Below the pieces are notes generated by a model that was given only the letters and a program-made list of their open reading frames with translations, was not told where the DNA came from and ran no database searches. Position numbers and translations under genes: made by a program. A DNA stretch of 64,000 bases from positions 244,615-308,614 of the forward strand of contig NZ_JAHLKR010000018.1 of the NCBI RefSeq assembly GCF_021991875.1. The letters are read 5' to 3'. Below are positions 1-13,600 of this stretch, piece after piece. The stretch is from Mycetohabitans sp. B8 (GTDB taxonomy: Bacteria; Pseudomonadota; Gammaproteobacteria; Burkholderiales; Burkholderiaceae). Within the stretch, counting starts at the first letter, position 1. The number at the start of each line of letters is the position of its first letter.

Positions 1-269
1 CTCACTTTTAAGATAAATCGTTAGGCTTGATTCCGCATGCATATGGAATGTCATATTTGTCAACGATTGCGTCTGATCTTTCGTGGTGGCACGGTAACTG
101 CTAATGTCTACAAAGCTATTTCCTGAAAGACCGCCAATTGGTACAAGCAGAAGCGGGCAAGATGATTGTTCAGAAATTTGTACTGCCAAAAATTGCAAAG
201 TAACAGATGGTTAGCTAGCTGATTCGACTATGTGAGCGGACTGCTTTCCGTCTAGATTGGAGCTCAATT
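1..269. other. Region upstream of the NRPS gene
   Basis: This stretch is AT-richer than the NRPS gene and holds no convincing complete gene. A GGAG ribosome-binding site at 259-262, seven bases before the ATG at 270, decides the start of the NRPS. I could not pick a promoter with confidence. Short broken reading frames around 40-220 could be the tail of a decayed gene that begins outside the window. Confidence 0.4.
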
Positions 270-3200
270 ATGTCTATTAGCGTCACGCCGCTTACGTATC
301 CGTTATCTACAGCCCAAACGGAAGTCTGGCTTGCCCAGCAGCTCTACCCAGACAGTTGTGCCTATACCATTGGTCAGTACACAGTCATCGAAGGCGTCGT
401 TGATCCAGCCTTGTTTGAAGCGGCGTTGCGGCAGGTAATCAATGAAGCGGATAGCCTGCGTTTGCATTTTGTTCAGACCGATGAAGGAATTCAACAATAT
501 GTGGGCTCACCAGCATGGTCGCTATCGCGGGTTGACCTCAGTGCGGAAGCGGACTCGCAAGCTGCCGCTCAAGCATGGATGCGCGCTGATTATGAGCAGC
601 CATTGAATCTTTTACAAGGACCGCTGTTCCATTATGCATTGCTGAAAACCGCTTCGGACCAGACGCTGTGGTACCAACGCTATCACGCTATCGTGATGGA
701 CGGCATGGGTATGCACCTTATCACGCAACGCATTGCACATGTATATAGCGCGATGTGTGAGGGTCACAAGCCTGCTCCTTGCCCGTTCAGGTCTGTATCT
801 CAGCTGTTAGAGAAGCATGCCCAATATCGCAATTCGGCACAATGGGCGCGTGATGAAACGTATTGGCTCAAGCGTTGCGCTAATTGGCCTGAGCCGATGG
901 TATATGCAAGCCAGCTTGCGAGCCCGTTTCATCATCCATTACGCCATGTTACTGATCTTGCTCAATCCGATAGCCAGGGGATGGACACATTTGAGTCTTC
1001 TGCAACGGATTTAATCCAACTCGTTACTGCCGCAATGGCGGCATACCTGCATCGGCTAACCGGGGCACAGGACGTGGTACTCGGCGTCCCGGTTGCTGTT
1101 TGCTTGAATAGGGATCGATGCGTCCCTGGCAAGGTATCCAACGTACTGCCGATACGGCTGACTGTTCAACCAAGCACAAGCCTCTCGTCACTGAAAGACC
1201 AAGTAGCGCAAAAAATCCATCAGGGACTGCGGCATCAACGCTATCCGATTGATGCGTTACGCCAAGTATTGGGATTGACGCCCACTCAACGGTTGTTTGG
1301 CTCCTTATTGGACGTCGGGGTGGTGGATAACCATCTGTTATGGGATGCGTGTCCGTCAACAAGCTATCTTTTAACCACTGGCTCTATCGAGAGCCTCCTT
1401 GTCGTGGCCCATGCTCAGCCCGATAGCCCTAGGCTGCGGTTTGCTCTTGATGCAAACCGCGTATTCGACACGGCAAATGAATTCGCCTCATCTCAACATG
1501 GTTTTTTAGCATTCCTGAAAGCGCTTCATGCCGAGCCGACTCGGCCTATCAGCGACGTCGACTGGCTCAATGCAGCGCAGCAGCAGCGCATGCTTGTCGA
1601 ATGGAACACCACCGCGCAACCGGTGCCTGACGCGACGCTGCCCGAGTTGTTTGAAAAACAAGTCGAGCGTACCCCCGGTGCCACTGCGCTGGTGTGCGTA
1701 GATCAGACGCTCAGTTACGCGGCACTCAACGCTCAGGCGAACCGTCTGGCCCATTGGCTGATTCGGCTTGGGGTGGTGACGGAGACGCCCGTGGCTGTGC
1801 TAATGCAGCGCTCGGCCGAGCGCGTGGTGGCAGCGCTGGCCGTCATTAAAGCCGGTGGCGTTTATATGCCACTGAACGAGCAATGGCCCGACAGCCGGCT
1901 GCACACTTTATTGAGTGAAACGCAAGCGCCTGTCGTGCTGACGGATCGCGCATTACAAGCGCGCTGCGATGCGCTCAGCACCCATGTCATGGTCGTTGAT
2001 GCCGATGCGTCACTCACTCAGGAGTCAAGCGATAACCCTGCACTGTCTTGCTCGTCCGAACAACTGGCGTATTTGATGTACACGTCGGGCTCGACTGGCC
2101 AGCCTAAAGGCGTGGGCATTGTGCATCGCACGGTGCGCTATATGGCCTTAGACCGGCGTTTGTCAGCCGCGCGCGATCGCGTGCTGCTGCATTCGTCGCA
2201 CGCCTTTGACGTGTCCACGTATGAGCTGTGGACGCCGCTGTTGTGCGGTGGCCAGGCAGTCATTGTGCCGCCGGGTGAGTTGGACGTGCACGTGCTGCAA
2301 GAGACCATCCGAGCGCATCAGGTGAGCGCGCTATGGTTGAGCGCAGGGCTGTTTCAAGTGATGGCCGAAGGTGATTTGAGCTATTTACGCAGTGTGCGTC
2401 AGCTGACGGTGGGCGGCGATGTTGTCTCATCCGCGGCGGCGCAGCGCGTGCTTGAGTACTGCCCAACCCTGCGGTTTATCAACGGGTATGGACCGACCGA
2501 GACGACCATTGCCACTTGCCATCTGATCGAGGCGCCGTATCAAGCGCAAGCGTCTATTCCGATCGGTACGCCACTGGATAACGCCACGGCCTACGTTTTG
2601 GACGCGTGCTTGCGTCCGGTGCCGGTTGGCGTCGTGGGGGAATTGTATATAGCTGGTGAGGGCGTGGCCAGGGGTTACTTCAACCGACCGGGATTGACCG
2701 CCGAGCGTTTCATTGCTCACCCGTTCGATGGGAGCGGTGCACGGTTGTATCGGACGGGTGATCTTGCGTATTGGCGCTCGGATGGCGCGCTGGAGTTTGT
2801 CGGCCGGGCGGACCAGCAAGTCAAGGTCCGGGGCTTCCGGGTTGAGTTGGGCGAGGTTGAGGCGGTGCTCCAGGCTCACCCGGGCGTGGCGCAAGCTGCG
2901 GTAATCGCGCGAGAGGACCAAGCTGGAAGCCAACAACTGGTTGGCTATATCGTGCTTGATGAAGCGCCTGCCGAGCGAGATCTCGCGACGGAGGCGAACC
3001 AAGTCGAAGAGTGGCAGAAGGTCTACGATACGTACTATCAAGACGACGGGGACGATCCATTTGGTGAAAACTTCAACATTTGGAAGAGCAGCTACGATGG
3101 TCAACCGATTCTATTGGCGGATATGCGAGCATGGCGCGCCGATGCGGTGGAGCGCATCCGTAAGCTGCAACCGAGGCGCGTGCTGGAGATTGGCGTAGGC

Positions 3201-4640
3201 ACGGGGCTGCTGCTCGCACACTTAGCGCCCCATTGTGAAGCGTATTGGGGCACAGATATTTCCGCTCCCGTTATTGAAACGCTTAAAGCCCAAGTGGCGC
3301 AGCAGGCTGAGTTGACGGCACGCATTGAGTTGCGCACGCAGCCCGCACATATTACCGATGGTTTGCCGCAAGGCTACTTTGACACCATCGTCATTAATTC
3401 TGTGGTCCTTCATTTTCCGAACGCGGACTATTTAATTGATGTATTACGCCAGGCCATGGCGCTACTTGCGCCGGGAGGCGCGCTTTTCATCGGGGATGTG
3501 CCTGATTTGAGATTGTTTGGGTGTTTTGTGAGTGCCGTCCAATTGCACCAGGCGGACCCCACGACGGATGACCGCGCCAGTGTGTGCCGACGGATCGAGC
3601 AAACCCAACTGGCCAGGAAGGAATTGCGTTTGGCACCGGCTTTCTTCAGCACGCTGCCCCACACTATTGACGAGATTGCGGCAATCGATATTCAGCTTAA
3701 ACAGGGGGATTACCATAATGAATTGAGCCGTTACCGCTACGATGTGGTGCTGCGCAAAGGGCCAGTCAACACGCTCTCGCTGGTGCATGCACCGCAGCTG
3801 CATTGGGCAGCAGAGTCCACCACACTTGAAGCGGTGCAGACGCATTTAGCCGCTGAACGTCCCGCCTGTCTGCGTATTGTCGGTGTGCCCAATATGCGCT
3901 TGGCGTGCGAATTGGAAGCCATGCAGGCGCTTGATAACGACGATTGTGATCTTAAACAGATCCAGCATCGGCTCAAAACGGGTTATACACAAGCCATGGC
4001 GCCCGCTGTCGAAGATTTCTACGCATTGGGCGAATCGTTGGGTTATTGGGTCGGTGTCACATGGTCGGAACAGGCCGCTCCAGCATGCATCGATATTGTG
4101 CTGGTGCAGACAGGCGACATGGCTTGTGTGATCCCTACGGATCTCTACCTGCCGCCTTCCGCTAGTAGTGGACAATCCCCTCATGCTTATGCAAATAACC
4201 CGACAAGCTTAGATCAGTTCGCGGATATTCGTCAGTATGTAGCAGCACGACTACCCGAATACATGGTGCCGGCCGCTTTTATGCGCCTGGATGCGTTGCC
4301 GCTTACGCCGAACGGCAAGCTTGATCGTCGTGCCTTGCCCGCTCCAAGCAGCGCGCTGTCTGAGCAGAGGTATGAAGCGCCGCAAGGGGAATTTGAGACC
4401 ACGCTCGCGGCAATCTGGCGTGAACTGCTTGGCGTTGAGCGTATTGGCCGTCAAGACAGCTTTTTTTCACTGGGTGGTCATTCGTTGCTTGCGGTACGCA
4501 TGATTGAACGCTTGCGCCGTCTTGGGTTGACGGTCTCGGTACGCACGTTGTTCGAATCGCCTACTCTGGCTGCCTTGGCTCAATCGCTTGGCCAGCACCG
4601 TGAAGTGACGGTGCCGCCCAACGTGATCGCGCCCGACACT
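270..4640 (+). other. NRPS module 1: C (degenerate) - A - N-methyltransferase - PCP
   Basis: The opening C domain resembles EntF-type first C domains (WYQRYH context), but its HHxxxDG motif reads HAIVMDG at residues 139-145, so the catalytic second histidine is Ala140. The A domain (about residues 460-1360) is split by an N-methyltransferase with SAM motif [10 protein letters not shown] near residue 971. The pocket reads D-V-Y-W-T-G-G-I-A. W278 with G301/G322 recalls Val-type codes, but I make no substrate call. The PCP serine is residue 1405. The module should load and N-methylate the first residue. Confidence 0.85.
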
Positions 4641-7600
4641 ACCGCAATCACGCCGCAGATGTTGTCGCTCATCGATTTGACCCAAGCGGACATTGATCGA
4701 ATTGTTGAGCAGGTGCCGGGCGGAGTAGCGAACATTCAAGATATTTATGCGCTTTCTCCGCTGCAGGACGGAATTTTATTTCACCATTTGCTGGCCACTG
4801 ACGGCGACCCGTATCTGCGGATGGTGCAAAAATCATTTGATGACCGAAAGGGGCTCGATCACTACCTCAATGCAGTCCGGCAGGTCGTTGATCGCCACGA
4901 TATTTTGCGCACGGCCTTTATGTGGGACGGATTGTCTACACCTGCTCAGGTTGTCTGGCGTCATGCTGCGCTATCGGTTACTGAGCTTGTTTTGGACCCG
5001 GCTCAGGGGCCGGCCGTCGAGCAACTAAACCATCGCTTCAATCCTCGTCGTCACCGCATCGATTTAACTCAAGCCCCGTTGATGCATTTCGTCATTGCGC
5101 GAGACAGTGATGACAGCTGGCTGCTATTTGAGTGGGTGCACCATCTAATCGACGATCACGCGACACTGGAAGCCATGCATACTGAAGTGCAGGTTTTCCT
5201 TGATGGCCGGGGCGATACCCTGCCACCGGCTCAACCCTTCCGTAACTTGGTCGCGCAGGCACGCCTGGGTGTCAGTCAAGAGGCACATGAACGCTTCTTT
5301 ACCGACATGCTCGCTGACGTGCAAGAGCCGACACTGCCGTTTGGACTCGTCGACGTGCATCGTGACGGCACGGAAGTGACCGAAGCGCAGCACGCGTTGC
5401 CACAGGCATTGAACGATCAATTGCGCGCGCAGGCCAAACGTCTGGGCGTGAGCGTGGCCAGCTTATTTCATCTGGCGTGGGCGCAGGTGCTCGCGCGTGC
5501 GAGTGGCCAGCAGCGGGTGGTGTTCGGCACGGTATTGTTCGGGCGAATGCAAGGGGGCGATGGCGCGGGCAGCGCGATGGGGCCGTTTATCAATACACTG
5601 CCGCTGCGAGTGGAACTAAACCGTAGCGTTGAGCATAGCGTGCGGGATACACAAGCACGCTTGGCCGCATTGCTTGAACACGAACATGCGTCGCTGGCAC
5701 TTGCGCAGCGTTGCAGTGGCGTGCCGGCGGGCACGCCACTCTTTAGCGCGCTGCTTAATTATCGGCGCAATGTGGTGCGGCTGGGTGATAAACAATCGGG
5801 GGAGGGCGCGGGTTTTCTAGATGTAGAAGGGCGTACCAACTACCCACTGACGCTGTCGGTGGATGATGCCGATCGAGCGTTAAGGCTCAGCGTTCAAGTG
5901 GCAAGGCCGTTTGACGCAGACCGTGTGTGTGGTTATATGCAGCAGGTGCTGGGGAGCCTAGCGCAAGCGCTCGAATATACGCCAAATTTGCCGGTTTGGC
6001 ACTTAGAAGTGCTGCCTGGCGAAGAGCGTGCACTGTTGCTTCAGACATGGAACGCGACGCAGCGTGAGTATCCGTCACATCGGTGTGTGCAGCAATTGTT
6101 CGAAGATCAGGTGGCGCGCACACCCGAGGCGACGGCGTTGGTGGATAAGGACCAGGTGCTCAGCTATGCGCAGCTCAATGCACGGGCCAACCGCCTCGCG
6201 CATCGGCTCATTGATCTGGGCATTCAACCTGGACACGCTGTTGCCACGCTGCTTGAGCGCTCGATTGATTTGGTGGTGGCCCAGTTGGCAATCCTCAAGG
6301 CAGGGGCCGCTTACGTACCGATTGATCCGCGCGCGCCCACAGAGCGGCAAAGCTGGATCGTGAGCGATTGCGCAGCGCAGTTGTTGCTCACCGATGTATA
6401 CACCGACGTTGCGGCTGCTGTGTCCACAGCGCTATTGCGTCTGGATTGGTCAGACAACGACGAAACGGAGCACACCCCAACGACGTGCCCGCAACCGGCC
6501 TGCTGCAGTGCTGATACTGCCTATGTGATGTACACGTCGGGCTCCACCGGCATGCCCAAGGGTGTGCGGGTGCCACATCGCGCAATCGCGCGGCTCGTGA
6601 TCAACAATGGCTATGTTGACGTTGGAGCGGATGATCGCGTCGCACTGGCGGCCAACCCGGCTTTTGACGCAAGCACCTTTGAGGTCTGGGCCCCGTTATT
6701 AAATGGCGCGGCGGTTGTCGTGATTGATCATGACACGGTGCTGACTCCAGCGCTGTTTGAGCAAACGTTGCGCGAACAGCGCATCAGTGTTTTGTGGTTG
6801 ACCGTGGGTTTGTTCAATCAAATGGCTGTGGAATTGGGCCCAGTCTTTCCCCAACTCAAGGCCTTGATTGTCGGCGGTGACGCACTAGATGCGAGCGTGG
6901 TTGGACAAGTGCTGCGGCAGACGCCGCCTCAACAGCTGATCAACGGTTATGGTCCGACCGAGAGCACTACATTCGCGACGACTTATAGGATCACTGCGGT
7001 GCCCAAGGGCAACGTCAACATCCCGATTGGTCGGCCAATTGCGAATACTCAAGTTTATCTGCTCGATATGTACGGCCAGCCGGTGCCGCTTGGCGCGGTC
7101 GGCGAGCTGTACATTGGTGGTGCGGGGGTCGCGCATGGCTACCTGAACCGCCCGGAGTTGACTGCCGAGTGCTTTGTGCGTGATCCGTTCTCGGGTGAAC
7201 CGGATGCGCGAATGTATAAGACGGGCGATTTAGCTCGCTATTTGCCCGATGGGAACCTAGAGTTTGTCGGGCGCAACGATGAGCAGGTCAAGATTCGCGG
7301 CTTTCGCATTGAGCCCGGTGAGATCGAGGCGTGCCTGGCGCAACACCCACAGGTGCGTGATGCGGTGGTGCTCGTGCGGGGTGAGGGCTCGGATAAGCGG
7401 CTTGTCGCGTACATGGTGGCTGAGGCCGATGAGCAGCTGGTCAGCGAGCTGCGCACGCATGTGGCCGCTCGCTTGCCCGAGTATATGGTGCCGGCTGCAT
7501 TTGTGCGGCTCGATGCGTTGCCCTTGACACCCAACGGCAAGCTGGACCGGCGTGCGCTACCCGAGCCAGATGCTGGTGCACTCGCGCATCATGTCTATGA

Positions 7601-10600
7601 AGCGCCGCAAGGCGAATTGGAGACCATGCTGGCTCAAATCTGGGCCGAATTGCTTGAGGTGGAGCGTGTGGGTCGGCACGACAGCTTTTTTGCACTCGGG
7701 GGCCATTCGCTGTTGGCGGTGCGCTTGATGAACCGAGTCGGTGCGCTGGGTGCCGACGTGCCGCTTGCAGCCCTATTTGCATCACCGACGCTGGCCGCGT
7801 TCGCGGCGGTAGTGAGTGCGCAACTGAACCAGCAAACCACTGCGCTGCCTGAGATCACGCCGGTCTCGCGCGAAGGCGGCTTGCCGCTGTCGTTCGCGCA
7901 GCAGCGGCTATGGTTTCTTGCACAACTTGATGAGGCTAGCGCTAACTATCATATTCCGCTTGTCCTGCATGTGCGTGGGTCGTTAAACCGAGCCGCATGG
8001 CAACAGGCATTGGATGCGCTCCTTGCCCGCCATGAAGCATTGCGCTCGACGTTTGTGAGCGTCGAGGGTCAGCCGCAGGTGCGGTTGTTGCCGGCCGACA
8101 CAGGCGTGCTGCTGCACTGGCATGATCTGCGTGGGGTGCCTGATGCCGACGCGCAGCTGTCGCGTTTGACCGCCGATGAAGTGCACGCGCCGTTCGATCT
8201 GGCGCGCGGACCGCTGATGCGCGCATGCGTCATTCAGCTCTCCGATGACAATTATCAGTGCGTGCTCACACAGCATCATATTGTGTCGGACGGCTGGTCG
8301 CTTGATGTGCTGATAAGAGAACTCAGTGCGTTGTACGCGGCAAGCGTAGCCGGCCAAGTCGATCCACTGCCGGCGCTGGCGATCCAATATCCGGATTATG
8401 CGGCCTGGCAGCGTCAGTGGCTCTCGGGTGAGCGACTTCAAACGCAGAGCGACTACTGGCGCGCGACGCTGGCCGACGCGCCGGTGCTGCTGGAGCTACC
8501 GACGGACCGGCCGCGCCCGGCGCAACAGTCGTTTGCCGGCGCGCATGTGCCGGTGCAGATCGATGCGCGAACCACGCGTGCATTGAAGCGCTTGAGCGGT
8601 GAGCACGGCACGACGCTATTTATGACGGTGCTTGCCGCGTGGAGCGCGGTACTCGCGCGCCTGTCAGGCCAGGACGATTTGGTCATTGGTACGCCCAGCG
8701 CCAACCGGGGGCATGCTGCGATCGAGCCGTTGATTGGCTTTTTTGTCAATATGTTGGCGTTACGCGTGAATTTGGAGGGCGAGCCGACGACAACGCAGTT
8801 ACTTGAGCGCGTGCGGCGCACGACGTTGGAGGCGCAGGCGCATCAAGATCTGCCGTTCGAGCAAGTGGTCGAGATTGTACAGCCGCCGCGTCGCTTAAAT
8901 CATACGCCGCTATTTCAGGTGATGTTCGCGTGGCAGAGCAATGAGACAGGGCAATGGCGCTTACCCGAGCTAGAAGTCAAGCCTGGTGAGCTTAATTACG
9001 ACATGGTCAGGTTTGACCTGGAAATGCACCTGTATGAAGCAGGTGAGGAAATCACCGGGTCATTGCATTACGCGAGTGCGCTATTTGACTCCGCAACAAT
9101 CGAGCGGCATGTGGAGTATCTGACGACGCTGTTGCAGGCGATGGTGGCCTGCCCACAGCAACCGGTGGCAACACTTCAGATGCTGGGGCCGGACGAGCGC
9201 CAGTTGCTGCTTCAGACATGGAATGCGACGGCGGCCCCTTACCCAGTCCACCCGTGCATTCATCAATTGTTCGAGGCGCAGGTGCAGCGCAGCCCTAATG
9301 CCACTGCGCTGGTTTATGAAGAGCAGACACTCAGCTATGCGCAATTGAACGCACGGGCCAACCGCCTCGCGCATCGGCTCATTGAACTGGGTGTCAAGCC
9401 GGACGCTCGAGTGGTGCTCTGTATCGAGCGCTCGCCGGCGATGGTTGTGGGGTTATTGGCGATTCTGAAAGCCGGTGGTGCCTATGTGCCGCTTGACCCC
9501 GCGTATTCGTCCGAGCGCCTCGCGCATATTCTCGCCGATACCGCACCTACGATCGTGTTAGCGGATGCGGCTGGGCGTGCTGCGCTCGGTGATGCGGTAC
9601 TGACCTCGTGCACGGTGCTTGATCCCAATAGGCTGCCGGAGGCAGCGGATACCAATCCGTCAGTGTCAGGCCTGACGGCGCACGATCTCGCGTATGTGAT
9701 TTATACATCCGGCTCGACAGGTATGCCTAAGGGCGTGATGGTTGAGCATGCGCAGGTGGTGCGGCTGTTTGACGCGACCCACTCCTGGTATGGGTTCAAT
9801 GAGCACGATACCTGGTGCCTGTTTCACTCGTTTGCGTTTGATTTTTCCGTGTGGGAACTATGGGGCGCACTGCGTTACGGCGGCAAACTGGTCATTGTGC
9901 CGCATCATATTGCCCGCTCTGCCCAAGCGTTTCACCAATTGGTCTGTGAGCAAGGCATCACCGTATTAAACCAAACACCTAGTGCGTTTAAGGCCTTTAT
10001 TGCTAGCCAAACACAAAGCGCCTTATCAGATCAATTACGCTATGTGATCTTTGGTGGAGAGGCGCTGGAGCCTGCCATCTTGCAGGCATGGTATGCCACG
10101 CGCGATGAACGCCGTCCGCAATTGGTCAACATGTATGGGATTACCGAAACCACCGTGCATGTGACTTACCGGCCGCTTCTGCAACAGGACAGTAAGCAAG
10201 TGGGTAATCCCATTGGCGTACGGATCCCAGACTTGAAGATTTATCTGCTCGATGCGCACGGCCAGCCGGTGCCGCTAGGCGCAGTGGGGGAACTGTACAT
10301 TGGCGGGGGCGGTGTGGCACGTGGCTACCTGAACCGTCCAGAGTTGACCGCCGAGCGCTTTGTGCGTGATCCGTTCTCGGATGCACCGGATGCGCGGATG
10401 TACAAGACGGGCGATTTGGCGCGCTATGTGTCCGACGGCAATCTAGCGTACGTGGGCCGCAACGATGACCAAATCAAGATTCGCGGCTTTCGCATTGAGC
10501 CCGGTGAGATTGAGGCGTGCCTGGTGCAACACGCGCAGGTGCGCGATGCGGTGGTGCTCGTGCGGGGCGAAGGCATGGATAAGCGGCTTGTCGCGTACGT

Positions 10601-13600
10601 GGTGGCCGAGCCGGATGACGCGCTGGCTAGCACGTTGCGCACGCATATGGTCGCTCGCTTGCCCGAGTATATGGTGCCGGCCGCGTTTGTGCGGCTCGAT
10701 GCGTTGCCGTTGACGCCCAACGGCAAGCTGGATCGGCGTGCGCTACCCGAACCAGACGCCGACGCGCTGGCGCATCAAGCGTATGAAGCGCCGCAAGGCG
10801 AGCTCGAAGCCACGTTGGCGGCCATCTGGACGCAGCTATTGGGCGTCGAGCGTGTCGGCCGGCATGACAGCTTCTTTGCACTCGGGGGACATTCGCTGCT
10901 TGCGGTGCGTTTGATGAACCGAGTCGGTGCGCTGGGTGCCGACGTACCGCTTGCAGCCCTCTTTGCATCGCCGACGCTGGCCGCGTTCGCGGCGGTAGTG
11001 AGTGCGCAACTGAACCAGTCAGTCAATGCATTACCGGAGATCACACCGGTCTCACGCGAAGGCAGTTTGCCGCTGTCGTTCGCGCAGCAACGGCTATGGT
11101 TTCTCACGCAACTCGATGAGGTCAATGGTACCTATCACATCCCGCTTGTGCTGCGTGTGCGCGGGCCTTTTGATCGGGCTGCATGGCAACAAGCGCTGGA
11201 TGCCTTGTTTGCGCGCCATGAGGCGCTGCGCTCGACGTTTGTGAGTATCGACGGTCAGCCGCAGGTGCGGCTGCTGCCGGCCGACACAGGTGTGCCGCTG
11301 CATTGGCATGATCTGCGGGGCGTGCCGGATGCCGACGCGCAACGGGTGCGTTTGACCGCCGATGAAGTGCACGCGCCGTTCGATCTGACGCGCGGACCGC
11401 TGATGCGCGCATGCGTCATTCAACTCGCCGATGACAATTATCAGTGCGTGCTCACACAGCATCATATTGTGTCGGACGGCTGGTCGCTTGATGTGCTGAT
11501 AAGAGAGCTCAGTGCATTGTACGCGGCAAGCGTAGCCGGCCAAGTCGATCCGCTGCCAGCGCTGGCGATCCAATATCCGGATTACGCGGCCTGGCAGCGT
11601 CAGTGGCTGTCGGGCGAGCGGCTTCAAACGCAGAGCGACTATTGGCGCACGACGCTGGCCGATGCACCGGTGCTGCTGGAGCTACCGACGGACCGGCCGC
11701 GCCCCGCGCAACAGTCGTTTGCCGGCGCGCATGTGCCGGTGCAGATCGATGCACAAACCACGCGTGCGTTGAAGCGTTTGAGCGGTGAGCACGGCACGAC
11801 GTTATTTATGACGGTGCTCGCGGCGTGGAGCGCGGTACTCGCGCGACTGTCAGGCCAGCACGACGTGGTCATCGGCACGCCGAGTGCCAACCGGGGGCAT
11901 GCTGCGATCGAGCCGTTGATTGGCTTTTTTGTCAATACGTTGGCGTTGCGCGTGGATCTGTCGGGCGAACCTGATACTGCACAACTGCTCGCGCGCGTGC
12001 GGCGCACGACGCTAGACGCACAAGCGCATCAAGATCTGCCGTTCGAGCAAGTAGTCGAGATCGTACAGCCGCCGCGCCGGCTCAATCACACGCCGTTGTT
12101 TCAGGTGTTGTTCGCGTGGCAGAGCAATGAGACAGGGCAGTGGCGCCTACCCGAGCTGGAAGTCACGCCTGACGAACTCGATTACGACATCGCTAGGTTC
12201 GACTTGGAAATGCACCTGTATGAAGCAGGTGAGGAGATCACCGGGTCGTTGCATTACGCGAGTGCGCTATTTGACTCCGCGACAATCGAGCGGCACGTGG
12301 GGTATTTGACGACGATGTTGCAGGCGATGGTGGCCTGTCCACAGCAACCGGTGGCAACGCTTCAGATGCTGGGAGCGGATGAGCGTCAGTGGCTGCTTCA
12401 GACGTGGAACGCAACGACGGCCTCCCACTCAGCCCACCCGTGCATTCATCAATTGTTCGAGGCGCAGGTGGCGCGCAGCCCGCAAGCCATTGCGCTGGTG
12501 TATGAAGAGCAGACACTGAGTTATGAGCAACTCAATGCACAGGCTAATCGCCTTGCGCATCAGCTCATTGAACTGGGCGTCAAGCCGGATGCTCGAGTGG
12601 CGATCTGTGTCGAGCGCTCGCCGGCGATGGTCGTGGGGCTATTGGCGATCATGAAAGCGGGCGGTGCCTATGTGCCGCTTGATCCCGCGTATCCGTCCGA
12701 GCGCCTCGCGCATATTCTCGCCGATACCGCGCCGACAATCGCGTTAGCGGATACGGCTGGCCAGTCTGCGCTGGGCGACACGGTTCTGGCTTCATTAACT
12801 GTATTGGATCCCAACGTACTGCCAGAAGGCGCGACCACCAATCCACAGGTACCTGAGCTGACCGCTCGCCATCTTGCGTATGTGATTTATACGTCCGGCT
12901 CGACCGGCACGCCCAAGGGCGTGATGGTCGAACATGCTCAAATTGCCCATCTATTTGATGTCACTCAACTCGACGACGCGCAGCAGAAAAATCAAGCGTC
13001 GATGAAGCATCCCGTTTGGATGCGACAAGCGTATGGACTGACGCCTGACGATCGTGTATTGCAAAAGGCGCCCTTTACTTTCGATGTCTCGGTCTGGGAG
13101 TGCTTTTGCACATTGCTCAATGGCGCGACCCTCGTTGTGGCAGCGCCCGGTGTCCATAGGGATCCGTCTGCTTTAATGGAGTTGATGATCCGGCAGCGCA
13201 TCACGACGGTTCATTTTGTGCCCTCCATGCTCAGCATGTTCCTCGCCACTGACGGAGTTCAGCGCTGCACGGCGGTGAAGCGCCTACTTTGCACGGGAGA
13301 AGCCCTCGCTAGTACGCATGTCCGGCTTTGTCAGCGTCTTTTACCCCACGCCCAACTGCATAACTTGTATGGCCCCACCGAAGCAACGATTGGCGTGGCG
13401 GCTTGGACTTGTCCAGCGGAATATACGGAGGACAATATTCCGATTGGTCGGCCCATTGCCAATAACCGACTTTACCTACTGGACAGACACGGTCAGCCGG
13501 TGCCGCTGGGTGCGACTGGCGAGTTGTACATTAGCGGCGCAAGTGTCGTGCGTGGTTATTTGAATGAATCTGGCCTGACCGCCGAGCGCTTCTTGCTCGA

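Noticed and set aside
12880..13440. Calling modules 4 and 6 plain serine modules
   Set aside because: The DVWH start agrees, but the loss of the Asp331 and Ser301 equivalents makes a serine call unsafe.
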